DNA of 64,000 nucleotides, from positions 17,867 to 81,866 of the forward strand of contig NZ_JABZFL010000004.1 in the NCBI RefSeq assembly GCF_014237455.1. Reading direction: 5' to 3'. Shown here piece after piece: positions 52,141 through 61,393 of this stretch; positions within the stretch are counted from its first letter, which is position 1, and the number at the start of each line of letters is the position of its first letter. The stretch comes from Desulfobacula sp. (GTDB lineage Bacteria; Desulfobacterota; Desulfobacteria; Desulfobacterales; Desulfobacteraceae). The notes under the pieces were generated by a model, which worked only from the letters and a program-made list of their open reading frames with translations, ran no database searches and had not been told where the DNA came from. Made by a program: the position numbers and the translations under genes.

Positions 52141-52295
52141 AAATTATCTGACAAATTTTGGATAGTATCTTTTATCGGAAAATCATAAAATATATCATAT
52201 TGTGGGTAAATTATAACTGACCCTGACGATTTATTGCCAAAACAGCAAAAATCCCTTATCAAAGGTGAATATTTCAGTATTATAACGCTTTTTTC

Positions 52296-52324
52296 TTGAC
52301 ACAAAAAAAACAGGGGGCTAAGAA
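52296..52324 (+). promoter_or_regulatory. Possible promoter of the DUF2147 gene
   Basis: TTGACA (52296-52301) is a perfect -35 box; 17 bases later TAAGAA is a poor -10. It lies 49 bases before the ATG. It is the only candidate in the gap. Confidence 0.35.
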
Positions 52325-52372
52325 CAATAACGGCGTTTATCTTTTCAATACTAACTAATTTGGAGACGAATT

Positions 52373-52822
52373 ATGAAAAACATGGTTAAACTTACTGCCT
52401 TATCGATTCTTTTTTACTTTTGTTTTATTGCCTTAAGCTTTGCCCAGGACGCTTCCATTGTCGGGAAGTGGAAAACCATTGATGATAAAACCGGAGAACC
52501 CAAATCCATTGTACAAATTTATGAAAAGGATGGGAAATATTTCGGCCAGATAAAAGAATTGTTTCGAAAACCCGGGGAAGATCCTGATCCTGTTTGCGAT
52601 AAATGCCCGGATGATGATCCCCGAAAAGACCAGCTGACAAAAGGAATGATCATTATTAAAGACCTTGTTAAGAAAAATGATAAATACAGCGGCGGCAGCA
52701 TACTGGATCCTAAAGAAGGGAAAATCTACACTTGTACATTATGGATTGAAGAAGGCAAGCTTATGGTCAGAGGTTATATCCTCTTTTTCTACAGAACTCA
52801 GACCTGGCACAGGGTTGAATAA
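52373..52822 (+). CDS. DUF2147 secreted protein
   Basis: A 149-residue exported protein. A signal peptide (KLTALSILFYFCFIALSFAQ, cleaved at A-Q-D) precedes the DUF2147 domain: GKWKTIDDKTGEPKSIVQIY opens it, and GGSILDPKEGKIYTCTLWIE closes it. The family is a small beta-barrel of unknown function found in periplasm or cell surface. A conserved C-x-x-C (PVCDKCPDDDP) and a third Cys are present. GGAG lies before the ATG. It ends one base before the convergent molybdopterin oxidoreductase gene. Confidence 0.85.
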   Translation: MKNMVKLTALSILFYFCFIALSFAQDASIVGKWKTIDDKTGEPKSIVQIYEKDGKYFGQIKELFRKPGEDPDPVCDKCPDDDPRKDQLTKGMIIIKDLVKKNDKYSGGSILDPKEGKIYTCTLWIEEGKLMVRGYILFFYRTQTWHRVE

Positions 52823-52823
52823 A

Positions 52824-54803
52824 TCAGCTGATTTTTTCAATCGTGCAGAAGCTGTCATAATAAGCCGCCTGCTTACCCATATCTGAAATCACAGATTTTG
52901 TCAGATAATTCACAGCACCGCTTTTATGCCAGAACCCCTGGTAAATAAAAGCGGTGTTATCACAAATGGCGTTATCAATACATAACCTTACCTTTATTTT
53001 TGCTTTCTCTCCTTTTACAAACACATAAGATTCCTTTTCAACGGCAAATTCTTGGGCTGTTTTCCGGTTCAAGTACACTTTTGGCACTTCATCATTGAAT
53101 GCAAACCCTTGAGAATGCATGGAATCAATCGTATGACAGGTCAAAAGCCTTAAGGGGAACTGATCGTTTCCGCAGCTGGGTTCTATAAAGCTTGGAAGCG
53201 GTGAAAGCCCATCCTGTAACGCTTGTTCACTATAAAGTTCGATTTTTCCCGAAGGCGTTTTAAAAACTTTATCTTCCCAGGCAATTTTATCTGTTTCTAT
53301 TCTTAAATATGCACCGGGCAATTGGGCAAACCTTTTTCCAAGCTTGTCCAGAAAGGGTTGCGCACTCTTTCTCAAATACGCTTCGGAATCCTTGAATCCA
53401 AGATTTTTCATTCCGATTTTTTCTGCCAGTTTCAGGTAAAATTCAAACTCAGGCATAAGCCCTTCAGGCGGATCAACCGCCTTTTGTGAATAGTTTAACA
53501 CAGGAGAATACATAGACGTCGCGAAAAGATCATCCTGCTCAAATACAAACGCTGCCGGGAGAACAATATCGGCCTGTTTAGCGGTATCTGTCATGAAATG
53601 ATCAAACACAACCTTAAACTCAATACGGGGAAAATTTCTGATTGTTTTTTCAAGATCAGGGCTCTGGGTCAAAGGATTTGCACTTGCAACAAAAATGGCT
53701 TTGACAGGCGGATCATTTGCAGCCTCTAAAAACTCTCCTAACTTTCCCACCGTAAAAACTCGTCTGTTCTTTGCATATATCCCGCTTTTCCTGTCCAAAT
53801 CATAGAGGTACGGGCTGATGGATCTTGCTGCATAGTTAACACCGCAGCCTTTTTTCCCTATTTTACCTGTAACGGCTGCCAAAGCATCAATACATCTGAT
53901 ATTGTTTCCGCCATTGTGGTAACGCTGCATGCCGAACCCGATATAGATGGATGCTGTTTTTGATCTAGCATATTGCAATGCCATGGCCTCGATGGTTTTG
54001 GCACTGATTCGGGTAATCTGCTCTGCTCTTTTAAGGTTAAACTCGGATGCATATGCTTTGAACCGGTTGAACCCCAGAACATATTTTTCAACAAACTTTT
54101 TATCATGAAGATTATTTTCAATAATTGTATTGGCCATGGCAAGGGCAAGGGCGCCGTCTGTTGAAGGCCTGATCCGGATATAGTCATCAAATGCCTTGGC
54201 AGTTGCTGTTTTTACAGGATCAATAACAATAATACGGCTGCCCTTTTTCTGGGCCTGTTTAAGCAATGTATACAAATGGATACTGGTGTATTTAGGATTT
54301 CTGCCCCACACAAGAATGGTATCGGCGTTTAAAACATCATCCGGAAAATGCCCTTTGGAACTGCCAAAATCATATTGCTGTGCTGCAATCCCAGCTCCCC
54401 AGCAAAGGCTTCCCCGGGGCTGCGTCACTCCGCCAAAACAATTGAAAAATATACTTTGAATCCTGTTTTTAAGGCCACCGTATCCATCACTGGTGTAATT
54501 TAGAATAGCCTTTGTTCCAAAATCCTGTTGAATGGACGTAAGTTTATCAGCAATTATATCAAGGACTTCTTCATAAGAGGCTTTGAAAAACTGATCGTTT
54601 TTTTTAATAAGAGGATGTCTTATCCTGTCCGGGTGTACCATCCTTTGAACAAGATCTTTTCCCTTTTTACAGGTAAATCCCTTTGTAACAGGATGATGAG
54701 GGTCCCCTTCAAACTTTATAATTTGTCCTTGTTCAACTGTGACAACAAACCTGCAAAGATCACAACAGTCCATTGGACAGGAAACACTGACTTGTCTCTT
54801 CAC
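52824..54803 (-). CDS. Molybdopterin-dependent oxidoreductase with N-terminal 4Fe-4S cluster
   Basis: A 659-residue DMSO-reductase-family enzyme starting at GTG (GAGGG five bases upstream). The N-terminus CPMDCCDLCRF with C45 in TKGFTCKKG binds a 4Fe-4S cluster. RGSLCWGAG (Cys134) is the probable molybdenum ligand; ILVWGRNPKYT, IVIDPVKTATAKAFDD and FIYQGFWHKSG follow the family order to the C-terminal molydopterin-dinucleotide-binding domain. There is no Tat signal, so it is cytoplasmic. No partner electron-transfer subunit lies next to it. Substrate cannot be predicted; the single-subunit form resembles uncharacterised oxidoreductases common in Deltaproteobacteria. Confidence 0.87.
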   Translation of the reverse strand: MKRQVSVSCPMDCCDLCRFVVTVEQGQIIKFEGDPHHPVTKGFTCKKGKDLVQRMVHPDRIRHPLIKKNDQFFKASYEEVLDIIADKLTSIQQDFGTKAILNYTSDGYGGLKNRIQSIFFNCFGGVTQPRGSLCWGAGIAAQQYDFGSSKGHFPDDVLNADTILVWGRNPKYTSIHLYTLLKQAQKKGSRIIVIDPVKTATAKAFDDYIRIRPSTDGALALAMANTIIENNLHDKKFVEKYVLGFNRFKAYASEFNLKRAEQITRISAKTIEAMALQYARSKTASIYIGFGMQRYHNGGNNIRCIDALAAVTGKIGKKGCGVNYAARSISPYLYDLDRKSGIYAKNRRVFTVGKLGEFLEAANDPPVKAIFVASANPLTQSPDLEKTIRNFPRIEFKVVFDHFMTDTAKQADIVLPAAFVFEQDDLFATSMYSPVLNYSQKAVDPPEGLMPEFEFYLKLAEKIGMKNLGFKDSEAYLRKSAQPFLDKLGKRFAQLPGAYLRIETDKIAWEDKVFKTPSGKIELYSEQALQDGLSPLPSFIEPSCGNDQFPLRLLTCHTIDSMHSQGFAFNDEVPKVYLNRKTAQEFAVEKESYVFVKGEKAKIKVRLCIDNAICDNTAFIYQGFWHKSGAVNYLTKSVISDMGKQAAYYDSFCTIEKIS

Positions 54804-54826
54804 TGAATCCCTCTTTTTTAAAAAAA

Positions 54827-56239
54827 TTACGGCTTAATTCGGATAGAAGGATACAACCCATTATGCTCCCCTGTTCTATAAGGCTGAATAATATTAAAGG
54901 ATATATTCTGGTCATCCTGAGCATGACCCCGGTCTTCGCCTTCGTGAAACAGGGCACCATTTGTTAATAAAATCTGATTGATTCTTCTCCGAAAAGCATC
55001 AATAAAAACAGAGCCCTTACCAGTGAAAACCATTTTTCCTATTCTCAGAGTATCTCGTACTTCAGCAAGATCATCCAGTGCAATCGTATGATTTTTTATA
55101 TCCTCCCCAGAACCGATAAATCCCCAGATCAGGTGTTCATCCGGTATTTTGATAGGGGCATCAGAATCTATGATGGTGTGTGGCATCACAATACATCCTT
55201 CCCCAATTTTAATTCGTGCATCGGGTTTTCCATTTAAAAATGAATTAAACCCGACAAAGGTTTCCCGACCGATATCTGAATAGATTATTTTCCCACCATG
55301 AGCTGTTATACAGTTTTTCGAAAGATTTGAATGAATAATATAAGTATTTTCCTGGGCATTGGAACCATCTCCCATTACAGCATTATCCAAAAAAGCCCGC
55401 TGAGCGACCAGAACATTTTCACCGATGTTTATTTTACCCTGAACCAAAGCATATCTATTGACTGCAGAGCTATCCGGGGCTTTAATCGGTTCAAGATTCA
55501 TTACATCAAATAGCTTTTCATAATCATGCTCCCGTTCTTTAACAAAGTCATAGATAATTCCACGGGGCTGGGATGAAGAATTTACCCCGACAAAATTATC
55601 CAGAATATCGTTTCTAAACTTATATTTAAACTCAAAATTCTGACTTCGTACCCACACCGTTCCGGGATCAATTTTTCTATGGAAAAGCTCACCTGCCTGC
55701 ACATATGCAAATTCACCCACAATGCAGGAATGAAGATTCATAAGATCCACAGTTGCAAAAGGGCCTAAAAAACAGCCCTCAAGAGTTGTCCCGTGAATAT
55801 TGACGTAATGAGCTGAGATGGTATTGTGAATACCAAATTGTTCGGGACTCTCAAGATTGTGGGAGTTGGAGTGAACAAGAGTTTTATACAGAAGACTATC
55901 CCTGATTGTGATCATTTCATCTTCAACAAGAGGAATGTCCTTTGCACAACGGATATTGTCCCCCTTTCTTTTTAATTCATCTCCTCTAACGTCACTTTTA
56001 TAAATGGCAGATCTTCCCACATAACATTTTCCAAGGAAATAGCTGCCAGCAACATTTGAATTTTTAAAATGAAAATAAATAGGATGATGGGATGTAATTC
56101 CATAAAATGCATAAAATTTCAACAGTTTCTCATAATCAATGGCATTTTTTACGAAACCCTCGGTATCAAATTCAAACTCGTTTAAATTAACATTCACACG
56201 ACTGATAATTCGATCAATAAGTTGCTTCATCTGTTTCAT
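54827..56239 (-). CDS. Large left-handed beta-helix (hexapeptide-repeat) protein, unknown function
   Basis: A 470-residue soluble protein. Two runs with hexapeptide-like periodicity (about 60-215 and 255-380) suggest a left-handed beta-helix as in acyl- and nucleotidyltransferases: SNVAGSYFLGKCYVGRSAIY, HYVNIHGTTLEGCFLGPFAT and GRETFVGFNSFLNGKPDARI. The N-terminal 50 residues are helical. AAGGA nine bases before the ATG is a good ribosome site. It stands 23 bases upstream of the molybdopterin oxidoreductase on the same strand, so the two may be coexpressed. I recognise the fold, not the enzyme; an acyl- or sugar-transferase is one option, a structural role another. Confidence 0.6.
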   Translation of the reverse strand: MKQMKQLIDRIISRVNVNLNEFEFDTEGFVKNAIDYEKLLKFYAFYGITSHHPIYFHFKNSNVAGSYFLGKCYVGRSAIYKSDVRGDELKRKGDNIRCAKDIPLVEDEMITIRDSLLYKTLVHSNSHNLESPEQFGIHNTISAHYVNIHGTTLEGCFLGPFATVDLMNLHSCIVGEFAYVQAGELFHRKIDPGTVWVRSQNFEFKYKFRNDILDNFVGVNSSSQPRGIIYDFVKEREHDYEKLFDVMNLEPIKAPDSSAVNRYALVQGKINIGENVLVAQRAFLDNAVMGDGSNAQENTYIIHSNLSKNCITAHGGKIIYSDIGRETFVGFNSFLNGKPDARIKIGEGCIVMPHTIIDSDAPIKIPDEHLIWGFIGSGEDIKNHTIALDDLAEVRDTLRIGKMVFTGKGSVFIDAFRRRINQILLTNGALFHEGEDRGHAQDDQNISFNIIQPYRTGEHNGLYPSIRIKP

Positions 56240-56392
56240 GGTTATAATCCTTAATTATAAAAAAAATTCTAAATATTATTCAATAATTTAATAAACAAAA
56301 AATCCATACCATAGAAATATATAAGAGACAAGAGTATAAAGCTTTCAAATATAATTCATAATAGCTGTTTTATCGAATGGGCATGCCACCCC

Positions 56393-56719
56393 TTATTGGG
56401 GTAGATAATCTTCCCGTAAAGGTGAAAACACTTCTATTATCACCGAATTTTCCATGATTTCGGCCCGGTGTTCGATATCTCCTTTAATAGACCATGTGTC
56501 GCCGGGTTCTGCAAGGAAGACTTCCCCGTCAATAAACAATTTTATTTTTCCCGAGACCATGAAACCCGTCTGCTCTTGGGGATGGGAATGTCTGGGCACC
56601 ACACTTCCTTTTTTTAAATGAAAACGTGTCAATAAACTATTTTCACCATATACAAAGGTTTTCATTTCTATCCCGTCAATGGGTGTCAAGAATCCTTGAG
56701 GATCATACTTTGCAAACAT
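56393..56719 (-). CDS. Small single-domain cupin
   Basis: A 108-residue cupin. Motif 1 is VVPRHSHPQEQTGFMVSG (two His, Gln and Glu ligands) and motif 2 is PGDTWSIKGDIEHRAE with the third His. Such proteins bind a metal and may act as small dioxygenases, isomerases or sensors. It stands alone; the gap to the beta-helix gene is 153 bases and AT-rich. Its ligand is not predictable. Confidence 0.85.
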   Translation of the reverse strand: MFAKYDPQGFLTPIDGIEMKTFVYGENSLLTRFHLKKGSVVPRHSHPQEQTGFMVSGKIKLFIDGEVFLAEPGDTWSIKGDIEHRAEIMENSVIIEVFSPLREDYLPQ

Positions 56720-56770
56720 ATGTTTTTTCCTTTACCTGGTTTTGTTATCTTGATTTGCATTTTCATTATT

Positions 56771-56799
56771 TTGACAAATTTCACCAAAATTGCAATACT
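56771..56799 (+). promoter_or_regulatory. Promoter of the U32 peptidase gene
   Basis: TTGACA (56771-56776), a 17-base spacer and AATACT (56794-56799), with the TGC extension just before the -10. It lies 35 bases before the preferred ATG at 56835. Confidence 0.5.
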
Positions 56800-56834
56800 C
56801 CTCACTATTTAAATTAAATTGGATAAAAACTTAT

Positions 56835-58790
56835 ATGAGCATAAATAATCCCAAAATCCTTGCACCGGCAGGTGATAAAAATTCTTTTCTTGCCGCCATT
56901 GCTGCAGGTGCCGATGCAATCTATTGCGGCCTTAAAATATTTTCCGCACGCATGGAGGCCCAAAACTTCAGTATCGAAGAACTGACAAATTTAGCAAAAC
57001 TTGCCAAATCCAGACACATCGACGTATATATTGCATTTAATTCTATTATCAAAGAATCCGAACAGGAAAAAGTCTTTAAAATTCTTAGCAAACTCTGTAG
57101 ATTTGTTGATTTTGATGCCCTGATTGTTCAGGATCTTGCTATGCTGAACCTGGCTAAAAGAGCCGGATTTAAAAAAGAATTTCACCTTTCCACTCTTGGC
57201 AACTGCACATTCCCTTCCGCCTTGAAAACTTCAAAACAATTGGGATTCAAAAGGGTTGTCCTACCCAGAGAATTTACCATTGATGAAATGAAAAGGATGG
57301 CCCAAAACACCCCCGAAGATATCGAACTTGAAGTGTTTATCCACGGGGCGCTGTGCTACAGCATTTCAGGGCGATGCTATTGGAGTTCATGGTTTGGCGG
57401 AAAAAGCTCTCTTCGGGGCAGATGTGTTCAGCCCTGCAGGAGAATGTATAGCCAGAAAGACCACAAGAAAAGACATTTTTCATGTATGGATTTTTCTGCT
57501 GATGTACTTGTAAAAGTATTAAAACAAATCCCTCAAATAACGACCTGGAAAATTGAAGGCCGAAAAAAAGGCCCCCATTATGTTTATTATACGGTTAAGG
57601 CATATAAGTTATTACGGGATGACCCAAAAAAGAAAAAGGAAGCTCTTTTATACCTTGATTATGCCATGGGAAGAGAATTTACCCATTATAACCTTTTATC
57701 CCAGAGAATAAGGAATCCTTTGGACCACTCCTCGGAAACAGGCTCCGGACTCTTTGCAGGAAGGATAAAAAACCCTGCAGCCCCATATTTTATTACAAGA
57801 GAAGAGCTCTTCCCTTCAGATCTTCTAAGAATCGGGTTTGAAGATGATCAATTCCATACCATTCAAAGAGTCACACGGGCTGTGCCTAAAAAAGGGAAAT
57901 TTTATTTAGGCAAACACTCTAAATTTAAAATTAAAAAAGGGGCGTCTGTTTATATCATAGACCGGAGAGGACAAGAACTTGCCACGGTTATTAAAGCCCT
58001 TGATGATGAACTTTCAGGCATGGAAAAGGCTTTAATCCGGCCTGTTGAAAATAAATACAAGGTCTCTTGCTTCCGAAAAGCTATAAAATCAAACAATAAA
58101 ATCAAGGAACTTACTCTTTTGAGGGGTAAACTTCGACAAAAATACGCTATTAGCGAGACAGGTGTATGGATTTCAAGTCAGGGATATTCTGCTCCCCCCT
58201 CAGCCAGGAACTGGTTATGGCTGGACCCTGTTTTGTTTCCGGATGAAGAAAAAATATGTTCCGAGTATATAGCTAAAGCCATAAAAAAAGGTGCGAAAAA
58301 CTTTGTCTTAAATGCCTTCTGGCAAATTTCTCTTTTCAAAAATCCTACGCAATTAAATATCTGGGCAGGACCCTTTTGCAATATCACTAACAGCATGACG
58401 GTAAATCTATTGAAACCATATGGATTCTCCGGTGCCATTGTCAGTCCGGAGCTTGATCAGGAGACATTTTGTTCTCTGCCCAAGACTTGTGACCTGCCCC
58501 TTGGCATCGTTATTTACGGCAACTGGCCATTGGGTGTCTCAAGGATCATTTCTGAAGATCTTAAAACAAACCAGGCATTTACAAGCCCTAAGGGTGAAAC
58601 AGCCTGGATTTCAAAACACAACAAAAATTATTTTATCTTTCCCAATTGGTATCTGGACATAACGTCCAAAAAAGAAACGCTTCAAACCGCAGGATTTTCA
58701 CTCTTTATCACTATCCATGAAACCATACCCCGGGGAATTAAAATAAAGAACCGGCCCGGCCTCTGGAACTGGAACCTCAAACTTTTATAA
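56835..58790 (+). CDS. U32 family peptidase
   Basis: A 651-residue protein. NPKILAPAGDKNSFLAAIAA with GADAIYCGL is the U32 N-terminal TIM-barrel start, and HGALCYSISGRCYWSSW followed by RGRCVQPCRR gives the four Cys of the family; in related proteins (RlhA, UbiU/V) such cysteines hold an Fe-S cluster and the protein modifies RNA or quinones rather than cutting peptides. A C-terminal domain (about 390-650) includes repeated aromatic beta segments. The frame is open 15 codons earlier, but the ATG at 56835 follows the promoter. It ends 6 bases inside the convergent usp gene. Confidence 0.85.
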   Translation: MSINNPKILAPAGDKNSFLAAIAAGADAIYCGLKIFSARMEAQNFSIEELTNLAKLAKSRHIDVYIAFNSIIKESEQEKVFKILSKLCRFVDFDALIVQDLAMLNLAKRAGFKKEFHLSTLGNCTFPSALKTSKQLGFKRVVLPREFTIDEMKRMAQNTPEDIELEVFIHGALCYSISGRCYWSSWFGGKSSLRGRCVQPCRRMYSQKDHKKRHFSCMDFSADVLVKVLKQIPQITTWKIEGRKKGPHYVYYTVKAYKLLRDDPKKKKEALLYLDYAMGREFTHYNLLSQRIRNPLDHSSETGSGLFAGRIKNPAAPYFITREELFPSDLLRIGFEDDQFHTIQRVTRAVPKKGKFYLGKHSKFKIKKGASVYIIDRRGQELATVIKALDDELSGMEKALIRPVENKYKVSCFRKAIKSNNKIKELTLLRGKLRQKYAISETGVWISSQGYSAPPSARNWLWLDPVLFPDEEKICSEYIAKAIKKGAKNFVLNAFWQISLFKNPTQLNIWAGPFCNITNSMTVNLLKPYGFSGAIVSPELDQETFCSLPKTCDLPLGIVIYGNWPLGVSRIISEDLKTNQAFTSPKGETAWISKHNKNYFIFPNWYLDITSKKETLQTAGFSLFITIHETIPRGIKIKNRPGLWNWNLKLL

Positions 58791-59609
58791 TGATACCGTG
58801 CAATAGGGTCCGGTAATTAAAAGGTTATTCGTCACAGTTGACTGGATCTGCTCCATTTTACTGCCAAGCAGAAGGTCCTTGATAATTCCATGCCCATAAG
58901 CTCCCAAAACGATTAATGAATTATGGGGAACATCATACAACATGGTATCAAAATTCGATTTTTTATAAAAATGCCATTGTTTGGATAATTGGCTGACAGG
59001 GGCGTCAAGCCCCTCCTTTTTTATCAAATCTCTATAATAGACTTCATCCTTTTCCAGCAGCGTATAGATATCCAGAAAAAGCCCTGAAGACATGGCGATT
59101 TTCAGCCCTAATTTCAATGCAGTCAATGCATTTTTAGAACCGCCAAAGAAAACAGAAATACTTTTCCAGGGTTTAAATACCGGACTTGTAATTAAAATCG
59201 GGAATGTGGCATGTTTGATGATTCTCCTGACCTTTGGCCCGATATGGCCCAGGCCGATTTTTGAAGACAGGTCGCTGACAGACCTTGGACAGCACAAATA
59301 ATCAATATTTGTGGAAATATCCGGTAAAGAGGATGCGGTAAAATTTTTTGGCTCGTAAAACATGGGTTTGACGCCCATTTCATTAAACAACTCTTCGGCA
59401 TGACTTTTTGCGGTCGCAGGTGTCGTCAAGTATGAATGATCCAGATCAACCTGAACGGCATCATTGGAAAAATACATTAAAAATTTATCACTTTTTGGAA
59501 TGTAAACAACAGGGTATGCATTGATCATCTTACAAAAATATAATGATTGAAAAAATGTCTCCCTGCCAAAGGGTGTATTCCTAAAAATGTGAAGTAATTT
59601 ATAATTCAT
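58785..59609 (-). CDS. Universal stress protein with two Usp-like halves
   Basis: A 274-residue protein. The C-terminal half (about 140-274) has SISVFFGGSKNALTALKLGL and the ATP-loop segment VLGAYGHGIIKDLLLGSKME with G-x2-G-x9-G-S/T spacing. The N-terminal half has a similar size but weaker match, so it may be a tandem Usp with a degenerate first domain. Usp proteins act in stress survival or bind adenine nucleotides. It is divergent from nothing nearby: the ClC channel gene lies 30 bases upstream on the same strand, so they may share a transcript. Confidence 0.78.
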   Translation of the reverse strand: MNYKLLHIFRNTPFGRETFFQSLYFCKMINAYPVVYIPKSDKFLMYFSNDAVQVDLDHSYLTTPATAKSHAEELFNEMGVKPMFYEPKNFTASSLPDISTNIDYLCCPRSVSDLSSKIGLGHIGPKVRRIIKHATFPILITSPVFKPWKSISVFFGGSKNALTALKLGLKIAMSSGLFLDIYTLLEKDEVYYRDLIKKEGLDAPVSQLSKQWHFYKKSNFDTMLYDVPHNSLIVLGAYGHGIIKDLLLGSKMEQIQSTVTNNLLITGPYCTVSL

Positions 59610-59639
59610 CTTCTCCTCCTTTATCTTTTTTTAAAATTT

Positions 59640-61367
59640 TTATTGGACACTGGTCTGCATAATCAGTTCCCTGCGGTATAAGTCCAAAATCCTGGTTTTT
59701 GATATCATACCGATAAATCTGTCATTTTCCACAACCGGTATACTTTCCATATTATCAATATCCATCATGTCCAGGACTTCTTGTAAATCATTTTCCAAAG
59801 AAGCTGTTATCACGTTGGTATCCATGATCTGGTTTAAAAAAATCATATCATACATTCCAGGATCCAGAGCATATTTCCGGATAGCGCTGATTTGGATAAC
59901 ACCTTTATAGTCACCGGTTTCATCCTCAATCACAGGATAAAAATTCTGTTTAGATGTTTTTAGAATCTCAATAAATTTTCTGAACACCATATTTTCCGAA
60001 ACCTTGATAAACTCAGTCTGAATAAGTTCACTGATATTTAAATCAGACAGAATTCTTGCATCAGTACCCGGTCTTAAAAACTGTCCACGTTCTATCAGTT
60101 CCTTAAAATAAAAGGAAGCAGGCTCTATATAGTGACTCATGGTGGATGAGATGGAAGAAACAACAATTAAAGGGAGAATTGTCTCATAGCCGCCTGTAAT
60201 TTCAACAATCAGAAAAATCCCGGTTAATGGTGCCTGCATGACCCCGCTGATAATTCCGGTCATCCCAAGCAGTGCATAGGCGCCTTCACTGGCACATCCG
60301 ATCGTCGGGAATAAAAAAAACAGTGCTTTATGGAAAACGATTCCGGTAAGGCTTCCAATGAGCAGGCAAGGCGCAAATATCCCCCCTGACCCCCCCCAGC
60401 CCAATGTCATGGAGGTGGCAAAAATTTTAGCAAAGATCGCCACAAAAGTAATAAAAATACCCATTGAAAAAGTGCCGGAAATCATTGACTGGATAAAATG
60501 GTATCCCTCTGCCAGTACCACCGGCATAAACATCCCGGTTATCCCGACTATGCATCCGCCAATAACTGCACGAACCCATAATGGAAAAGGCGCTTTTTTA
60601 GCAAGCTTCCCTGTCTGCCGTAACGTTTTTGTAAAGAGAACTGAAATCATGGCGGTAACCAATGCAAGACAAAGACTTGCCATAATATCAGGAAATCCGA
60701 CATTGAAAGGCTGGTGGAAAAAAAGAACCTGCTCGGGAATAATGGCCTGGCTGACCTGTGCTCCTGCCACTGCAGCAATGGCAATGGGAATAATATTAAC
60801 AAATTTCCATTCCCCTAAGATAACCTCAATGGAAAAAACAAGACCTGCAATGGGGGCATTGAAAATAGATGCAATGGCGCCTGCTGTGCCACATCCCACC
60901 AGTGTAATCCGCTGTCGATCATTTAAACCAAGAAATTTGGCAAGACTGGAACCAATGGCTGATCCACTCATGACCACCGGCGCTTCCGGGCCGGCAGACC
61001 CCCCGCTTCCAATGGTCAAAAAGCTGGATATCAACCTTGAATAACTCGACCGAAACCGTAATAATCCGCCATATCGTGAAACCGAATAAATGACTTCCGG
61101 CACACCATGCCCTGCCCCTTCCCTGGCAATCTTTTCAAGATAAAGAGAGGACAAAAGTGCCCCGATAGCCGGAAAAATAAATGCCCACCCATAGTGACGA
61201 AACGGGTGAAGCCATTCAAGAACAGATTCAAGAGATAACCGCAAGGCCACAGCGGCAAGGCCACTGCAGATCCCAGCGATGGAGCCGGCAATGATCAACA
61301 GCAGTCTGTCATCCAGATGAAACAGTTTCTGGTATAAAATTTTATACCCATTTTTTATTGTAGACAT
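59640..61367 (-). CDS. ClC-type chloride channel/antiporter with CBS pair
   Basis: A 575-residue inner-membrane protein of the ClC family with about 10-12 hydrophobic helices. GSGGSAGPEAPVV (G-S-x-G-P-E filter), GTAGAIASIFNAPIAGLVF and GWGGSGGIFAPCLLIG (G-x-F-x-P) build the chloride pathway. Two CBS domains follow (about 450-570: FRKFIEILKTSKQNFYPVIE and LENDLQEVLDMMDIDNMESI), which usually sense adenine nucleotides. The gating Glu is present in GPEAP. It lies between usp (30 bases downstream) and the HTH-EIIA gene (26 bases upstream), so all three are one likely transcript. Confidence 0.92.
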   Translation of the reverse strand: MSTIKNGYKILYQKLFHLDDRLLLIIAGSIAGICSGLAAVALRLSLESVLEWLHPFRHYGWAFIFPAIGALLSSLYLEKIAREGAGHGVPEVIYSVSRYGGLLRFRSSYSRLISSFLTIGSGGSAGPEAPVVMSGSAIGSSLAKFLGLNDRQRITLVGCGTAGAIASIFNAPIAGLVFSIEVILGEWKFVNIIPIAIAAVAGAQVSQAIIPEQVLFFHQPFNVGFPDIMASLCLALVTAMISVLFTKTLRQTGKLAKKAPFPLWVRAVIGGCIVGITGMFMPVVLAEGYHFIQSMISGTFSMGIFITFVAIFAKIFATSMTLGWGGSGGIFAPCLLIGSLTGIVFHKALFFLFPTIGCASEGAYALLGMTGIISGVMQAPLTGIFLIVEITGGYETILPLIVVSSISSTMSHYIEPASFYFKELIERGQFLRPGTDARILSDLNISELIQTEFIKVSENMVFRKFIEILKTSKQNFYPVIEDETGDYKGVIQISAIRKYALDPGMYDMIFLNQIMDTNVITASLENDLQEVLDMMDIDNMESIPVVENDRFIGMISKTRILDLYRRELIMQTSVQ

Positions 61368-61393
61368 TTAGCTTGGCTGCTCCATTGCATTTT

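Noticed and set aside
54390..54410. Possible selenocysteine at the molybdenum site of the oxidoreductase
   Set aside because: The codon at the expected ligand position (residue 134, GSLCWGAG) is TGC for Cys, not TGA.
60358..61044. 228-codon plus-strand frame inside the ClC channel gene
   Set aside because: It is antisense to conserved ClC motifs and shows only the low-complexity residues expected of a shadow.
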